Below, one piece after another: positions 37,253 to 48,748 of a stretch of DNA of 64,000 bases (the first letter of the stretch is position 1; every line of letters begins with the position of its first letter). Source of the stretch: Ophiobolus disseminans. Taxonomy: Eukaryota; Ascomycota; Dothideomycetes; Pleosporales; Phaeosphaeriaceae. The notes under the pieces are model-generated. The model ran no database searches and was not told the origin of the DNA. It saw nothing but the letters and a program-made list of their open reading frames with translations. The position numbers were made by a program, and so were the translations under genes. The stretch lies in NCBI GenBank assembly GCA_010093685.1, contig MU006232.1, positions 521,427 to 585,426 on the forward strand, in the 5' to 3' direction.

Positions 37253-38350
37253 AAAATCGCCATGTCGGATTCTACCCATATTCACCATCGGAGTGGCATT
37301 TTTCACTCACCCGTCGGACCGATCTCGTCCAACTACGACTACGCAATCCACACCACCAATTGCGTCAAAACGCCTACTCGCATACCTCACTTCGATAGCG
37401 CAAAATGAGCGCTACACATCCATCATGCGGCGCCGCCATTTTCCACACTCGCGCTTCTCTAGCAGAATCGCATGTCTTGGTGGCTGAATGACGCGATGCA
37501 AAAAGCATCTCCACATCTCCGAAGACTTTGGGGCAATAACACCACGTCACTGGTCACCTTTGGCATTCGAGAAATAAGCCCTACGCGTCGCGTTAATCGT
37601 GGCGTTGCTGGCGTGCTAGTGAGGTCACGGCGATGCGTAGGGTGTGCAGGATTTGCGGATAGGTCGAGGCTAGTAGCGAGATAGATGCGCTCTGCATCAG
37701 GAGTTGCGAAGGGGCGATGGGACTTGCAGTGTTGCAAGAGAGATGGGCTTGCGCTGCATTAAAGTATTAAAGAGGATGCGGGCTGCTGTGCTGAGGTGTA
37801 TAGCACTGAATTAGTCATGATAGTTGATGATGCATGATACCCATCAGTCAATACTACACAACAAACATACTCAAGTATCTTCATCTCACATCTCCCACCA
37901 CCCACAATCACGTCTTCCACTTTACACACACATACACACCTCAAAAGATGCATAACATAATCTCAACTTCTTCCATTCCCCACTTCTCACCCTCCCAAGC
38001 CCACAAGAGCTCTATTATATAAAAACCATTTACTATATACATACATATCAACCCCTTGATCAAGAACCCATCTGCGCCCTGATACAAAGCCTTCCATTTC
38101 CTGTCCCTATATGATTTCGAAAAACCCCAAACGAGCCACACGGTCTTTTGGTTTATGCATAAAGGAAAAACGCTAAACAGGGTATAAACGCTTCACCATG
38201 CATTTGATGTGACGACCAGGGCGCATTATCCAACGAAAGAAAATATACGCCATTGCTGGATTCTTAAGGTGTGGAATGTGGTGGGAATGTGAGATATGTG
38301 GTGAAAAAGAGAATCTATTATGTGTGTTTTGGCTTTGCTGCGGGTATAGG
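37253..38350. other. Intergenic, convergent 3' flanks
   Basis: About 1.1 kb between a plus-strand and a minus-strand gene. 37830-38060 is A/C- and T-rich with short runs of CACA and ATAC. No gene is supported. Confidence 0.5.
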
Positions 38351-40026
38351 TCAACCAGCGGCGCTTTTGGGCCATTCGTATTGTATCCTTGGCTCGTATA
38401 ATCTGGATGCACATTAGTATTTCCACCTCTAAAGCAGCAAAGTAAGTTTGACTCACATGAATGTCTCGTACCGCACCCCCCTCTTTTGTTCCCTCTTGAC
38501 TCTTTTTGCGCCGTCTTTGCCGTTGTCGGAGGCGCCGCCTTCTACACCTTTGTACAGCTTTGGTTCGAAGCCCATCACGTCGTGCCATCGCTTGATCAGC
38601 CGTCGCCAGTAGCATGCCTCGGCTGCTTGGGTGAGATAGCGCTCCCTGAACACTTGGACCGAGTTATCTGCGATGCGCTTCGCTTTCTCTGGATGGTCCA
38701 GTAAATCCTCCATCGCAGCCGACAGGTCGGAAAAGTCGCGCTCGACTTCGACGAAATTCTGGTTCGACCCGTTGTTGCGGAAGAGGTAGTGGTAGTGCTG
38801 TATCCACTGGAGCTTGTGCGAGACGATGACGGAGCGACAGAGCTGGCGGTATTTGAGGGAGCCCGAGTAGGATCGACCTGCGGAATCGTCAGTCTCCATC
38901 ATCGTCGCTTGCTTCTGGGAACGGAAGTGCTGAAGCTCTGTGTCGTGTGACATACCCTCTGCGTGTGCAATGAACATATAGTTACACTGATCCACAGGCC
39001 CCAGAAACTGCTCCTTGAAGTTTGGATCTGTCCACTTGAGCTGCCCGACATCGCTCCAGGGCTTGCCCTTTGCTGCGTCGAGGAGTGCTCGCCGCAGTTT
39101 GGGGGCAAACGTAATCTTGCCGCGCCACACAAGCTTCTCCATCTTTTGGTCCCACGGCTCCACGCTTTCGCGCTCTACCGCTTCGTTCGCTACTTCATCA
39201 AGAGTGCCGAGTGCGGGCATGTCCCAGCTCCAGAAGCCAAAGTCGGGTATCAGCCAGAGGTTGTGGTCCTGGACGCGTCGTGCGAGCGACCACATGGGCT
39301 TCGTAGGTTGTGCGGGGAGATCCTCAACCGAGAAAACGAACTCGATGTTGGGGATATCTACGTATGGCGGTGCGGCGAGGACGGAGCGATACAGGGCGCT
39401 GAGCGACGCAAGGGCTTTTTGGCGGTTGACGTTGTCGACTAAGAATGTTTCGATGATGTAGAGCTGTGGTCCTGGTTAGCTTGGGCACAGAATAGCACAT
39501 CATTGATCATATAACATACCTCTCTGTCATATATCATGCCCCGGACCATGCCCTTGGTAAGATCGAAACTCGACAGGTCCTGCTCCATTACTTTCCCCCA
39601 TCGTTTCCGCACCTTGACTGCGCGCTCAATGTCCTCGTACTGCCCGGGAAACGCACTCTGGCACTGCTCCTCGTCCAGCCCATAGTTGTTCTTGTCTTTC
39701 CTGTAATTAAACGTCCAAAGGTCGTCCTCTGTGGTATTCGCGGCCAGAATCGCCTGGTTCGATGCGCAATCCAAACAGGTGTCGCACTGGAAATTGGTGC
39801 TGAACTCGCAGCGACATCTCCCTGCCGGTATGACCTCCTTGAGCAGCCCCGGGATGTGTGGATTTTCAGTCCGTGTGCCGTACAGTATGGAGCATACGAG
39901 GAGGAATAGCAGGGCGCATGTCGAGATGAAGAAGAAGGTCAAGATGTCCGAGGCGCCGGGACAGCGGCGGCGGTAGACCGTCTTGTCCTTGCGCTCTTCG
40001 ACAACCCACATTGGCTTCATCAACAT
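38351..40026 (-). CDS. CAP10/GT90-type glycosyltransferase, type II membrane protein
   Basis: Exons 39520-40026, 38956-39463, 38457-38877 and 38351-38402 encode 495 residues. A short cytoplasmic N-terminus (MLMKPMWVVEERKD) precedes one transmembrane anchor (about 28-49, ILTFFFISTCALLFLLVC), a Cys-rich stem (CRCEFSTNFQCDTCLDC) and a catalytic region with GT90/KDELC-CAP10 features: IPNIEFVFSVEDLP, DFGFWSWDMP, KLVWRGKITF, QCNYMFIAHAEG, then GRSYSGSLKYRQLC, a signature region for nucleotide-sugar binding. CAP10 relatives act in the Golgi on xylose- or glucose-containing glycans. The frame stays open upstream without an ATG, so a further 5' exon is possible. The last intron is inferred from a GTGAGT donor; without it the protein stops at 38453 (479 residues). 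Intron 38878-38955 is frame-preserving (see findings). Confidence 0.85.
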
Positions 40027-41547
40027 TTGCGACAGCGTATTCCGGCGCTGTGTAGACCGAGGCAGCGTGGCGGCAGGAGTGGACACGCGCGACTCGAGGC
40101 CGTGGTGCGCGTACTCTATTATATGGCGTGGAAGAATAAGGACGGCGACGACATGGATGGGAATGCAAGGCAGACTCTTCGGTGCAGCAAGCAACAGTTC
40201 CTCCAAGAATAGCGAGCGCGGCGGTGCGATGCAGCGGCTAGGGGAGTGTGAGGGAGCCAAGCCTCGTTGAGGGGAGTTGGGTTGGGGCGAGAGGCGGAGG
40301 CGGAGGCGGAGGGGAGGATGGTTAAGCAATGGCAAGAACGGCGGGTTTCAGTGTCTTCCGTTGAGGCTTTTCATGGCTACTGGGAAGAAGTTTGCCCCAT
40401 TGGCTCTGGCGCTAGAAGGCTACGGAGCGCGTCGTGGGTGGTTGTGGGAAAAAAAGGAGCGCAGACTGGGCCCATCTCGAGGTCTGAACTGTACCGTTGG
40501 CCGGGGGCTGATTAGCGTCTGAAGCCTGCCATATTGAGCCTCACAGCCGCGCCAGACCTATCACGCGCAACTCTGTACAAGTCCGATCTACTGGCATTGG
40601 ATGCGGATGCACTTATCTTTGCACTGTTACAGACACGACTCTTGGTTTATCTTCTGATTGCCGTGCTCGTGGGTGCTGTCCGACATGGCCTCTGTCAAAC
40701 ACGCGCGTCCTTTTGTGCCTCGCGCCTTTTTTGGGCAAGGTGCCATGCACATCGTAGCGATCATTGATCGTCCCAGCTTCCACTATGCCCGCTGAGTGCG
40801 CAGACTAACCTCAACATATTTACAGATGCCACCGCACTGTATTTCACCATGATTCACGATCTCATCAACACCATCGTATCGTCTGTGCTTGATTTGAGCC
40901 TCACGTTTCCCCACAAGTTGAATTAGCAAAAGCTATTTGTAAAACAAGACCCTTCGTTTCAAGATCGCGGCCAACGCCAGCGGATCAAGCTTCCGTCGCT
41001 GCAGGCTGTTGTGGGCCACTCTTCGATGCCATGTGCAGAGGGTCCAGATCAGTCGACACACTTGGCTCGGTTGCAACGGCACCGGCTGCACGACGCTCTG
41101 CAACACGCACTGCAGTCACCGGGTCATGTGCAGAACAAGTGGAGGGTTCGTCAATTCATGAGAAATCCACTATCTCGATGTCGCTATACAAAAACTCCCC
41201 GTGGGCCCTCAACCTCTGCAGTGAGGGAGGCGTCCAATGCTAATAACCAGCCAATGCAACGCAAGTACAAATGAAATAGTGTTTTGAACAAGTGTCGAGT
41301 TCCACTCGTAAATTGATAATGGTCGTATGGAGAAACTGCGGCCAGGCTATGTACACAAGCAGCCGAGAAGAAACGAAAGAAATAAGTTATGGCGGATGAA
41401 AAACATATGCAATGAAGTGAATGATGGGTGCCTTTCCAGGCTTGACCCGTCGTGTGTGAGACCAGCGACCAACAAGCTCTGCAGTGCAAAGGCATGTAAA
41501 GTGCCGACGTGGTCGGCGGCGCTGGTCCTATACATCGGTGCCGTCAA
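40027..41547. other. Upstream region of the GT90 gene and 3' flank of the next gene
   Basis: 1.5 kb. 40027-40330 keeps the GT90 frame open on the minus strand with no ATG, so it is leader, a missed exon, or both. A short (GGCGGA)n run lies at 40283-40312. The remainder shows no gene. Confidence 0.5.
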
Positions 41548-43884
41548 TCAGACTGACAATACGTGCATGTCCTTCTGATCCGGCGTGGCTGGCATTTGGA
41601 AAGGGTTGAAAGCGACAATTTTGCCCTTGTGAGCGTGGGCAGCCAAACCCATCTCGCGCATGCGTTCTGCACCTCGACCAGGAGCTGGGCGCTTCTCTTT
41701 GGCAGGTTTACGGTGCTGCTTCCTGTACAGTTGGTCTTTACGACGCTGCCTTCTCTTCTCAAGGCCGACTTGGATGTCTATAGCGCGGCGCACGGGTATG
41801 TCGTTTACATTCACGTCCTCGTCATCGTACTCGAGAGGATTAGGCCCAGGCGTCAGAGGGGTACGTGGAACCGAGGCAGAGGTGACCAAGACAGGCCGCT
41901 CACCTATGCCGCCAAAGCGAATCGCCATCTCGTTGCGCTGCTGCGTGGCTATAGGCATTGTTGAGCCGCGCCGCGTTGGTGGGGGTGATCGCAGACGCAT
42001 TGGCAATGGTGGTGAGTGAAGACGCCTTGGGGAAGCGCCGAACAGTTTACGAGGCGGTGGAGAACGATACATAGTGCGTTTCATCGGCGGCGGTGATCGG
42101 AAACGCTTTGGTGACTGTGCAGGTGAGCGCTTCTTGGGAGCGTCCCTGCGTCGACCTCGGGGATCTCCGTCGATATGGTCCATACGACCGTGCAGCATGA
42201 AGTAGTTGTCGCTCTCCGAAACAAGATTTTCGACCTCTGAGACCTCGTCTTCCTCATCTTCGAGCAGTTCGGGGTCCGAAGTAGGAAATGTTGGGTCAAT
42301 GTCCTGAGGCGTAGGCTTATGCTTGGCGGCGCGTCGGCGTTCCAACGTTGACATGTAGGCCTGTTCTAAAGGCCTATCCTCGTCGAGCGTTCCGCAAACG
42401 AAATCTGTGCTGTCAGGCAACTCAGGACTTGGTACACGGATATTGACTGGTCGAGATGGTTTTCTGCGCTTCGAATGCAGCTTGGCGGGAAATTCGAAGC
42501 CTTTCTGACTTTCCAGAGATCCTACGGATGACTCAGAAACGGTGCGAGTAGTCTTTAGGCGGAGCTGCTCAAGATGCTCAACCGAGGTAGCAGCTGTCGA
42601 TGCACCAGGAGCCCACCAGTTGTAATCAGAGCCAGCATCGCTCTCATCATCTGAAACTGCAAAGCCGTCTTCATCGTCAGTCTGGAAGCCTTCGTCCGTG
42701 GCGTCGCTGTAGGCATCGCTGTTATCTTCGTCCTCTTCAAGCAGATCATCATCGTCGACTTCATTGACCTCGTCCTCGTCTTCATCCTCTTCCAAGGCTT
42801 CCTCTTCAACCTCCTCGCCCAGTTGACGGAGACCGTTTTCGACCTTGAGTGTGTCCGACACAGTGAGTCGGTTGCGATGGCAGGTAGACACCTGAGTCCA
42901 GTCTTCAACCTCCTCTTCGGAACTGGCAAATTCGTGGAAGCGATAGGCGTCGCAGCGAGCAAGGTCAGAATTGAGACTCAAGCGGCGAGCACGATCAATG
43001 ACAGGTGCCTTACGAACGCTGACTGGGGAGCTGTTGCGCACTGTTGAGTCGGAATCGCGATGGACCTTGGGTTTTGGCGAGGACGGTATCCGGCGAGCTG
43101 AGGGTGCAGGGCTGACCATGCGAACACGAGGCCTTGTGGGTAGTGCGGATGTATCTACTGATATTTTGGACGGACAAGCGAATTTGATGGTACAAACGCG
43201 CTTCGGCGGTTCAATCTTCTGAGGCTTGGGTTCTGGCTTCGGTGCCTCGACTGCAGGCTTCTTTTCCTCCTTCTTGCCGCATGCGAACATGATGCATCGC
43301 TTCCTACCCAAGACGGCCTCAACTTTTTGTTCACCGGCAGGCTGGGCAATTGCTTGTTGCAGCGGGCCGACGCTCTCGTCATCGTGAGATACCACCGAGA
43401 CAGGTTGCTCAAACGGCTTCTTGTTGAAGAGCGGTATCATGCTGTGGAATGCGGACGAGGGTGGCGGAGGGCTCGGCGTGCTGGTGCGTGATACCGGGCT
43501 GGTCATGCCTCCATCGCTGGTCAAATCGGCCGTTGTAACGCTGTTGTTGCTCCATGTCGAGACAGTGGACATTCCACGGACTGGGCTCTTGTCAGACTGC
43601 TCTTCTACGGGTGAGTTCGCAGCGGAGCTGGCTTGCAGGGCGGTGGTGAGAAGTGACTGCTGTCGGTCGAAGCGGGGTTTCGATTTGGTAAATGAGGTTA
43701 TTGAAGAGTAGTGGAGTTGCAGGACTGCGGGTCGTGGTGTTCGCCCAGATTCGGGGGGCTCGTCGCCGTCGGCCACAACCTCCTCTTCTGAAGCCATGGC
43801 TGGCAGTGCTGGGCTTGGTACGTTGCTCGTGGTTCTGATCTGCAGTGCGCCCTGCTTGCTGACGTGATCCTGTTCGTTCGCCAT
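41548..43884 (-). CDS. Large acidic/basic disordered protein, DUF2457-like
   Basis: Single exon of 778 residues with the ATG at 43882-43884. It is almost entirely low complexity. A Ser/Pro-rich N-terminal third includes RKRCIMFACGKKEEKKP and RVCTIKFACPSK, two similar Cys-containing basic patches. A central Glu/Asp block (EEVEEEALEEDEDEDEVNEV onward, about residues 365-430) contains YRFHEFASSEEEVEDW just before it. C-terminal repeats of SPPP[MLP]R follow (RSPPPMKRTMYRSPPPRKL, RLRSPPPTRRG), then a conserved ending with RRAIDIQVGLEKRRQRRKDQLYRK and KGKIVAFNPFQMPATP. This order matches fungal proteins grouped as DUF2457 ('extensin domain-containing' in some annotations). Nuclear localisation is plausible from the basic clusters. 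Function unknown. Confidence 0.8.
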   Translation of the reverse strand: MANEQDHVSKQGALQIRTTSNVPSPALPAMASEEEVVADGDEPPESGRTPRPAVLQLHYSSITSFTKSKPRFDRQQSLLTTALQASSAANSPVEEQSDKSPVRGMSTVSTWSNNSVTTADLTSDGGMTSPVSRTSTPSPPPPSSAFHSMIPLFNKKPFEQPVSVVSHDDESVGPLQQAIAQPAGEQKVEAVLGRKRCIMFACGKKEEKKPAVEAPKPEPKPQKIEPPKRVCTIKFACPSKISVDTSALPTRPRVRMVSPAPSARRIPSSPKPKVHRDSDSTVRNSSPVSVRKAPVIDRARRLSLNSDLARCDAYRFHEFASSEEEVEDWTQVSTCHRNRLTVSDTLKVENGLRQLGEEVEEEALEEDEDEDEVNEVDDDDLLEEDEDNSDAYSDATDEGFQTDDEDGFAVSDDESDAGSDYNWWAPGASTAATSVEHLEQLRLKTTRTVSESSVGSLESQKGFEFPAKLHSKRRKPSRPVNIRVPSPELPDSTDFVCGTLDEDRPLEQAYMSTLERRRAAKHKPTPQDIDPTFPTSDPELLEDEEDEVSEVENLVSESDNYFMLHGRMDHIDGDPRGRRRDAPKKRSPAQSPKRFRSPPPMKRTMYRSPPPRKLFGASPRRLHSPPLPMRLRSPPPTRRGSTMPIATQQRNEMAIRFGGIGERPVLVTSASVPRTPLTPGPNPLEYDDEDVNVNDIPVRRAIDIQVGLEKRRQRRKDQLYRKQHRKPAKEKRPAPGRGAERMREMGLAAHAHKGKIVAFNPFQMPATPDQKDMHVLSV

Positions 43885-45195
43885 GGGAAATACGTGAATA
43901 GTGATGCTGATAGCTGTACAGGGTTGCTCGCTCGCTGCGATTGAAAGTGATAAAGGATGCTAAGGCAAAGGAATTTGGTCTCGCAGTGCAGGTGCGGCCG
44001 TGCGAGTTGAGTCTTTCGGAGACGAAAAAGAGCTCCGTAAGATGGGTGTGTGTTTGTGGGATAATTCGGCTTGTTATTACTGGTATGTCGATAGTCGAAG
44101 GTGAGAGTAAGGCCCCGAAGAGCGTGAGGTTATAATATGGAAATGAACATGGTGAAAGTGTGTGGGTCGGACCGGATTAGGTGTAAAGTGGAGGCTTAGA
44201 GACGTGTCAGAACGGTCAAGGCGTGGTGCTCGTAGTGGGACAGGATACCTGGCGAGCACGGTGGAAGATCCCCAGCGGCCTGTGGCGACGGGCAGGGCTG
44301 TGAAGGAGCCGAGGGTGAGTGTTGCTGAGTTGCGGCGATGGGTGGTGCTTGGCGGGCCTTGTAGATCGCCGACGGGGTGTTTCGTAAGCCTCCACGACCG
44401 CTGTGGCAGTGGCACGACGCGATGGTCCGGAGAGAGGGAGAGGGCGCGGCGATGGGTTTTTGATGTTGGCGTGTCGGCAGCTAGCAGCAAACAGTGGGTA
44501 GTCGATTCAGGGCCACCCCACGAAACGAAATGAAATGGACCAATACCGTGCTTGGCTTCTGCAAATATCGAGCGTGCAGCTGCGGTCCTTGGCCTGCCCA
44601 CGGGCTCGGGAGGGCGAGATTATGAAGACTCTGCTGGTGCTCTCGCCTGAGCGTGACACACCTCAGTCATACCACGCTGACATTTCATTGTCGCCGTGAG
44701 CATGACGCCCTTTGTTGCGCCCACAAATCTCCATCACGTCTTTGTCAGCCCGCCTATGCCAAAGCAGGCTCATTCCATACATGTCAAAAAGAACAAAAAG
44801 CAGGTTTCAGTACAAAGGCGCACCGCATCCTTCGGCGAGCCTCGGGAGCGACCCTGATTGCCATGGACGTGCTGAATGGCGGGGGCCTTTGATGCGAGTT
44901 TCCATCCAACCGCTGCACCCTGCCTTGCGCGCATGCTGCAACCACACGCATCAAGACCCCAAGCCGATGCCCGCTCGTCCACACCTCACACCATGCACCA
45001 CTGAGCACATGCAGCTCGCCTGCTGAACAGCTGAGCTCCTGAGACTGGACTTCTCAACTCGTTACTTCTCCTTTGAATCTTCATATTAATATTCTACCTT
45101 GTCTTCTAGTCTCGATAGAACCACACGCAATTCCATCTTCTCTTACAGCTTCAACTCCGCCTCTCACCGCTCCTCTTACATCTCCATCTTTCTAG
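43885..45195. other. Divergent upstream region
   Basis: 1.3 kb between the DUF2457-like gene (minus) and the putative small gene at 45196 (plus). A 174-codon antisense ORF (44077-44601) and overlapping plus ORFs have no recognisable content. 45030-45195 is strongly pyrimidine-rich and looks like a promoter and leader. Confidence 0.5.
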
Positions 45196-45506
45196 ATGCC
45201 GCCCCAGGGCCCAAACCGGCGCCAGTCATCTGACACGCCTCCTCTAGGTATACCCTTTCCGTCAAATCTGTTTCCCCGCTGTCGTTGCGTGCAGCGCCGA
45301 GCATTTCAAACGGCAGTAGTGGCCGAGTTTCGTTCGCTGAGCAGCATCTTGATATCGCCAGGCGCCGCAGCCGTCGTCTATTATTGTGCATGCGGGGAAA
45401 CAATCCGCGTTTATTGCAGCTCGAGACCATGGTAGGCTTGATTCAACTGTGCTTCTCGGCATTCTTGTGCAGTGTGTCGATTCAATTACATTTACGCTCT
45501 GCATAG
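45196..45506 (+). CDS. Possible small gene (87 aa), weak support
   Basis: A pyrimidine-rich leader ends in TTTCTAG directly before an ATG that starts MPPQGPNRRQSSDTPPL. A GTATAC donor at 45248 and a GCAG acceptor at 45294 define a 47-nt intron, the favourite length in this window. The joined frame continues APSISNGSSGRVSFAEQHLD and then an Arg-rich stretch and a hydrophobic Leu/Cys segment to a stop at 45506. A second splice (donor about 45382, 47 nt) would instead lead into another open frame ending at 45616. No family recognised. The start looks real, the end is uncertain. Confidence 0.35.
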
Positions 45507-47245
45507 CGTGGGACATCTGGATTCATGTCCCCTTCGCCGGAGTGTCGTCCGACCTCCAACAGCGAAGCACAAGCGCGGGTTTCAGAAGCGCTAACTTTGG
45601 ATACACGTGGGCGTGACTAATCGTAACATTGCCTGGGTTGGCTCATCATACTTAGGATTGAATGACGTCGTTCACAACTTCGCACGTATTTCGGAAGCCG
45701 CAGCAGGCCCTCGCGAGGACACCCATAACTTTGCTGATTGATAGTACATGGCACACCTCGAAGTTTCAGCTCAAATGCATCAAAACTTTGCACCACTTGG
45801 CAGCGGCATCCAAAATGCTTGGTAGGCGGCACCTTCCTCACACTACCACCGGCCGTGCAACCTCCTTTTCCAAATCCACAATTAAAGTCTCGCATTTCAT
45901 AATCTTCGGACCTTTCCTGTGTCATCTCTCAACAGCGGTCGGACTCCGATTGACGTACTGTCACTCAGCATGTACAATCGCCAAATGCAACTTTAGTAGT
46001 ACCACAAATCATCACCCACAGCCAAGCATTCCTCTCCCCTGCGCCAACATGCACAACCGTTTCTATACCACCGCACAGTACTACCGCCTCACTGCAACGA
46101 CTGCAAGGATACCATCAATCAAGCAGCAGCCAAGTGTCGCACACAGTCCCTCAGCCAAGTCAATACCAAGCCTCTGGGCAAATCGATCATCGTTTCGACG
46201 ACGCAGATCATCCGCGCGGACTGCCGCGTACATTGAGTGCTTGTTTGGAGTGCGTTCGTGGCACTCCGACACAATGGCTGAATAGAAGCGTCTTACGTGT
46301 GAGGAAGGTGGAGCGCAGCGGAGATCGACTACTTGGCAACGCACATCATACAGCAAGGTCTGGCTTGTATGGAAACACGCGTCCGGAGTCGCGTGGTGAG
46401 ATTGCGCTGTTTCATTCCGGGTTTCTCGGCGTGGGAGGACAATATCAGAGCCAAGAGCGCGGAGTAGCGGTGCTTCATATCGGAGCTGGTGGGAGGGTTG
46501 TACGCATACATTGTGAGTACGTCGGTAGTTTGTTGTGCTATCTTGAGGCATCTTGGCTGTTGTACAGTCAGGACCGGCAGCTGAATCTTCCCGCGCCCTG
46601 GGGACGCAGCCTGGGTGAGACGTTTCGCAGTGCTTGTGCCTGCCCCTTTTCTCCAATCAACACATCTCAAGGCGTAACACACAAGCTAACAAGCACGTCA
46701 AACCCTAAATGTAAACGACCTCAACATAAGAGTTTCCACGACAGTAGTGATACTGCTCAATCAGCACTGCTTGATCATATATAACATCGTAGAAAACGTG
46801 TCACTTTCTCGAGCACGGAAGACTGGACTATCAGCGAACGTATCAACGGCATCAAGAGGCGAAGACTAACACTAGGTCGTTCGATGCCAGGTGTGCGACG
46901 CCCTTCCATTTTTGTAGGACGAACGAGATGTAATAAAAGGAGCTACCGAATGAAAGGAAGAATATCGAGGTTTCCAAGCACTTGTTTCGTTTACCTGTAC
47001 CTTGCCATATTCCCAATCTTTGCAAACAGCGCTACCAATAACACCGTTTGAACGTCGTAGCTAGTCATCATCTCGCGTCGATACGGCTTGAAGGTAGGTA
47101 TTCAACACTCCAGTCCGGAGCAAAAGCAAGGGGCGGCGCTTCAAATATGTTCACAAAGTATCAATAATCAACATAGGTATTGCTACACGCCGCATGCCAT
47201 CTAACCATACCAAACGCTATGCTCGCATCCAAAAGCCCATCATCA
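45507..47245. other. Region of overlapping open frames, no clear gene
   Basis: Plus-strand ORFs of 207 (45662-46285) and 216 codons (46134-46784) and a minus-strand ORF of 191 codons (46081-46656) overlap one another, so at most one can be real and none shows a known motif. 46800-47245 has no ORF of note and includes the 3' flank of the hydrolase gene. Confidence 0.45.
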
Positions 47246-48748
47246 CTACTCATTCAAGCCCGTAAAGTGGCTCGGGATTGTCAACGGCCGCAGCTCCTGA
47301 ATCATATTCCCCTGGTGCTTGTTCGAGATGGGTATCTCCTTTTTCCAATTCTGCTTGACAAAGTCGAGCGTGCGCGCAAAGACCAGCTCGCGCTCAGCCC
47401 GCTCGTGCTTGGGCACAAAAGTATCGGGGAACTGCGTCCAGCCGTGTCTGCAACCAGGGGCGTGCCAGACTTCTAGACCGCCGTTATCGTTGCTCTGCGG
47501 CACTGCTGAGCCAGCAGAGCCGCCTTCATGGCCGTCCCAATCTCCCTCCCGACCGTCGCCGAAACGCACGAAGCCGTTCCAGCCGCCCTGGTTCATCTTG
47601 TCTACCCACACGTCGCTCTGGACAGCTAGAGTGTCCTTTTCGGGCAGGACGAGGAGGATGGCTGCGTTTTTCTGGACGTTTTCTGGGCTGTTCAGACCAG
47701 GACTCGCCCTGGGGTGGGCCCGCAGCTTCCTAGGCAGATAGGTTGGACCCATGATGGAGAAGAGCCCCGGCATCCTCGGCTTTTCGACTGTCTTGTCGTC
47801 GCCCCTCAGGGCATTTGGAAGTGACTTCATCGGCCGTTCGTGTGGCAGTAGTCGCGCATCGAGTGAAGGGTAGAACAAGAGGAGGGGTAGCATACGGGGT
47901 TGCGCATGTGGAGGAGGAAGGAGTGAGGGCCATGGCTGGTTGACATCGTCGAGTATGGTAGCTGCGCGGTTCGGTGGTAGGAGGGGCGAAAGTGTGTCTG
48001 CCGGCGAGGGACCTCGTGTGAGTGCGCGAGAGGGGCGGCGAAAGGTGGTTGGTGACGACAGCGACAGCTCCGGGCACGGCGGTACTGAGATAGCCATGTT
48101 GAGCGCAATGTTTCCTCCAGCACTAAAGCCGCTTATACAAAGGCGTGTCGGATCGAGTGTGATAGTCGTGACATCCTCCAGGTGCGGCGCCGCATGCACC
48201 TTGTTCTTCTTGTTAAGAATCATCTCTCGTGTCATAGAGTAATACCGCTGTATCTCTTCCCTCAACACCTTCCCAGCCTTTGAAACCCCACTCGTATCCA
48301 GAATCGCCGAGAGCACATCTTCAGCGTCGTGTATAGCCGCGGGGAACTGGTGAAATGGCCCGATACGGTAAGACACACTAATAACCACGGCACCCAGCTC
48401 GCGCGACATCATCGATGCGTATGGCGCTTGCTCAAGCGGAGAGCCCATTATGAAGCCACCCCCATGAAAGTCCAGCACAACCGGCACCTTCCACTGCCCT
48501 GTGCGTGTCCGCTCTTCGTCGCCATTGCCCTCGAGGTCGACCGGCTTCGGTGGCACGAAGACGTATATTGCTATGACGCTGTCTTTGCGGCTCGGAAGGG
48601 AGATCAGGAAGGGGTGCGGCCCCTTGGGCGACGTGATGTGGAGGATCGAGAGCGGTACGAAGCGCGGGATCTGGACCATGAAGGTGCGCCATTGTATGTG
48701 GAAGGGTAGGCGGAAGAAGTAGGCAATCGAGTGCCAGTAGCTGCTCAT
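47246..48748 (-). CDS. Alpha/beta hydrolase, HSL (hormone-sensitive lipase-like) family esterase
   Basis: Single exon of 500 residues. After an N-terminal hydrophobic stretch (MSSYWHSIAYFFRLPFHIQW) come the oxyanion-hole motif DFHGGGFIMGSP (HGGG at about 95-98), VISVSYRIGPFHQFPAAIHD, and the nucleophile elbow ISGFSAGGN (Ser about 209). The Asp of the triad is probably in VLPEKDTL, and the His in CRHGWTQFP near the end. These are the marks of the abhydrolase_3/HSL group, which hydrolyses short- to medium-chain esters or lactones. A ~100-residue Pro/Arg-rich insertion follows the nucleophile, as in several fungal members. Substrate is not predictable. No signal peptide is evident; the N-terminal hydrophobic segment may anchor it to membranes. 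Confidence 0.88.
   Translation of the reverse strand: MSSYWHSIAYFFRLPFHIQWRTFMVQIPRFVPLSILHITSPKGPHPFLISLPSRKDSVIAIYVFVPPKPVDLEGNGDEERTRTGQWKVPVVLDFHGGGFIMGSPLEQAPYASMMSRELGAVVISVSYRIGPFHQFPAAIHDAEDVLSAILDTSGVSKAGKVLREEIQRYYSMTREMILNKKNKVHAAPHLEDVTTITLDPTRLCISGFSAGGNIALNMAISVPPCPELSLSSPTTFRRPSRALTRGPSPADTLSPLLPPNRAATILDDVNQPWPSLLPPPHAQPRMLPLLLFYPSLDARLLPHERPMKSLPNALRGDDKTVEKPRMPGLFSIMGPTYLPRKLRAHPRASPGLNSPENVQKNAAILLVLPEKDTLAVQSDVWVDKMNQGGWNGFVRFGDGREGDWDGHEGGSAGSAVPQSNDNGGLEVWHAPGCRHGWTQFPDTFVPKHERAERELVFARTLDFVKQNWKKEIPISNKHQGNMIQELRPLTIPSHFTGLNE

Noticed and set aside
41548..43884. Acidic protein as a nucleosome/chromatin factor
   Set aside because: Acidic blocks alone are not diagnostic; no histone-binding or enzymatic domain is visible, so only the DUF2457-like label is kept.
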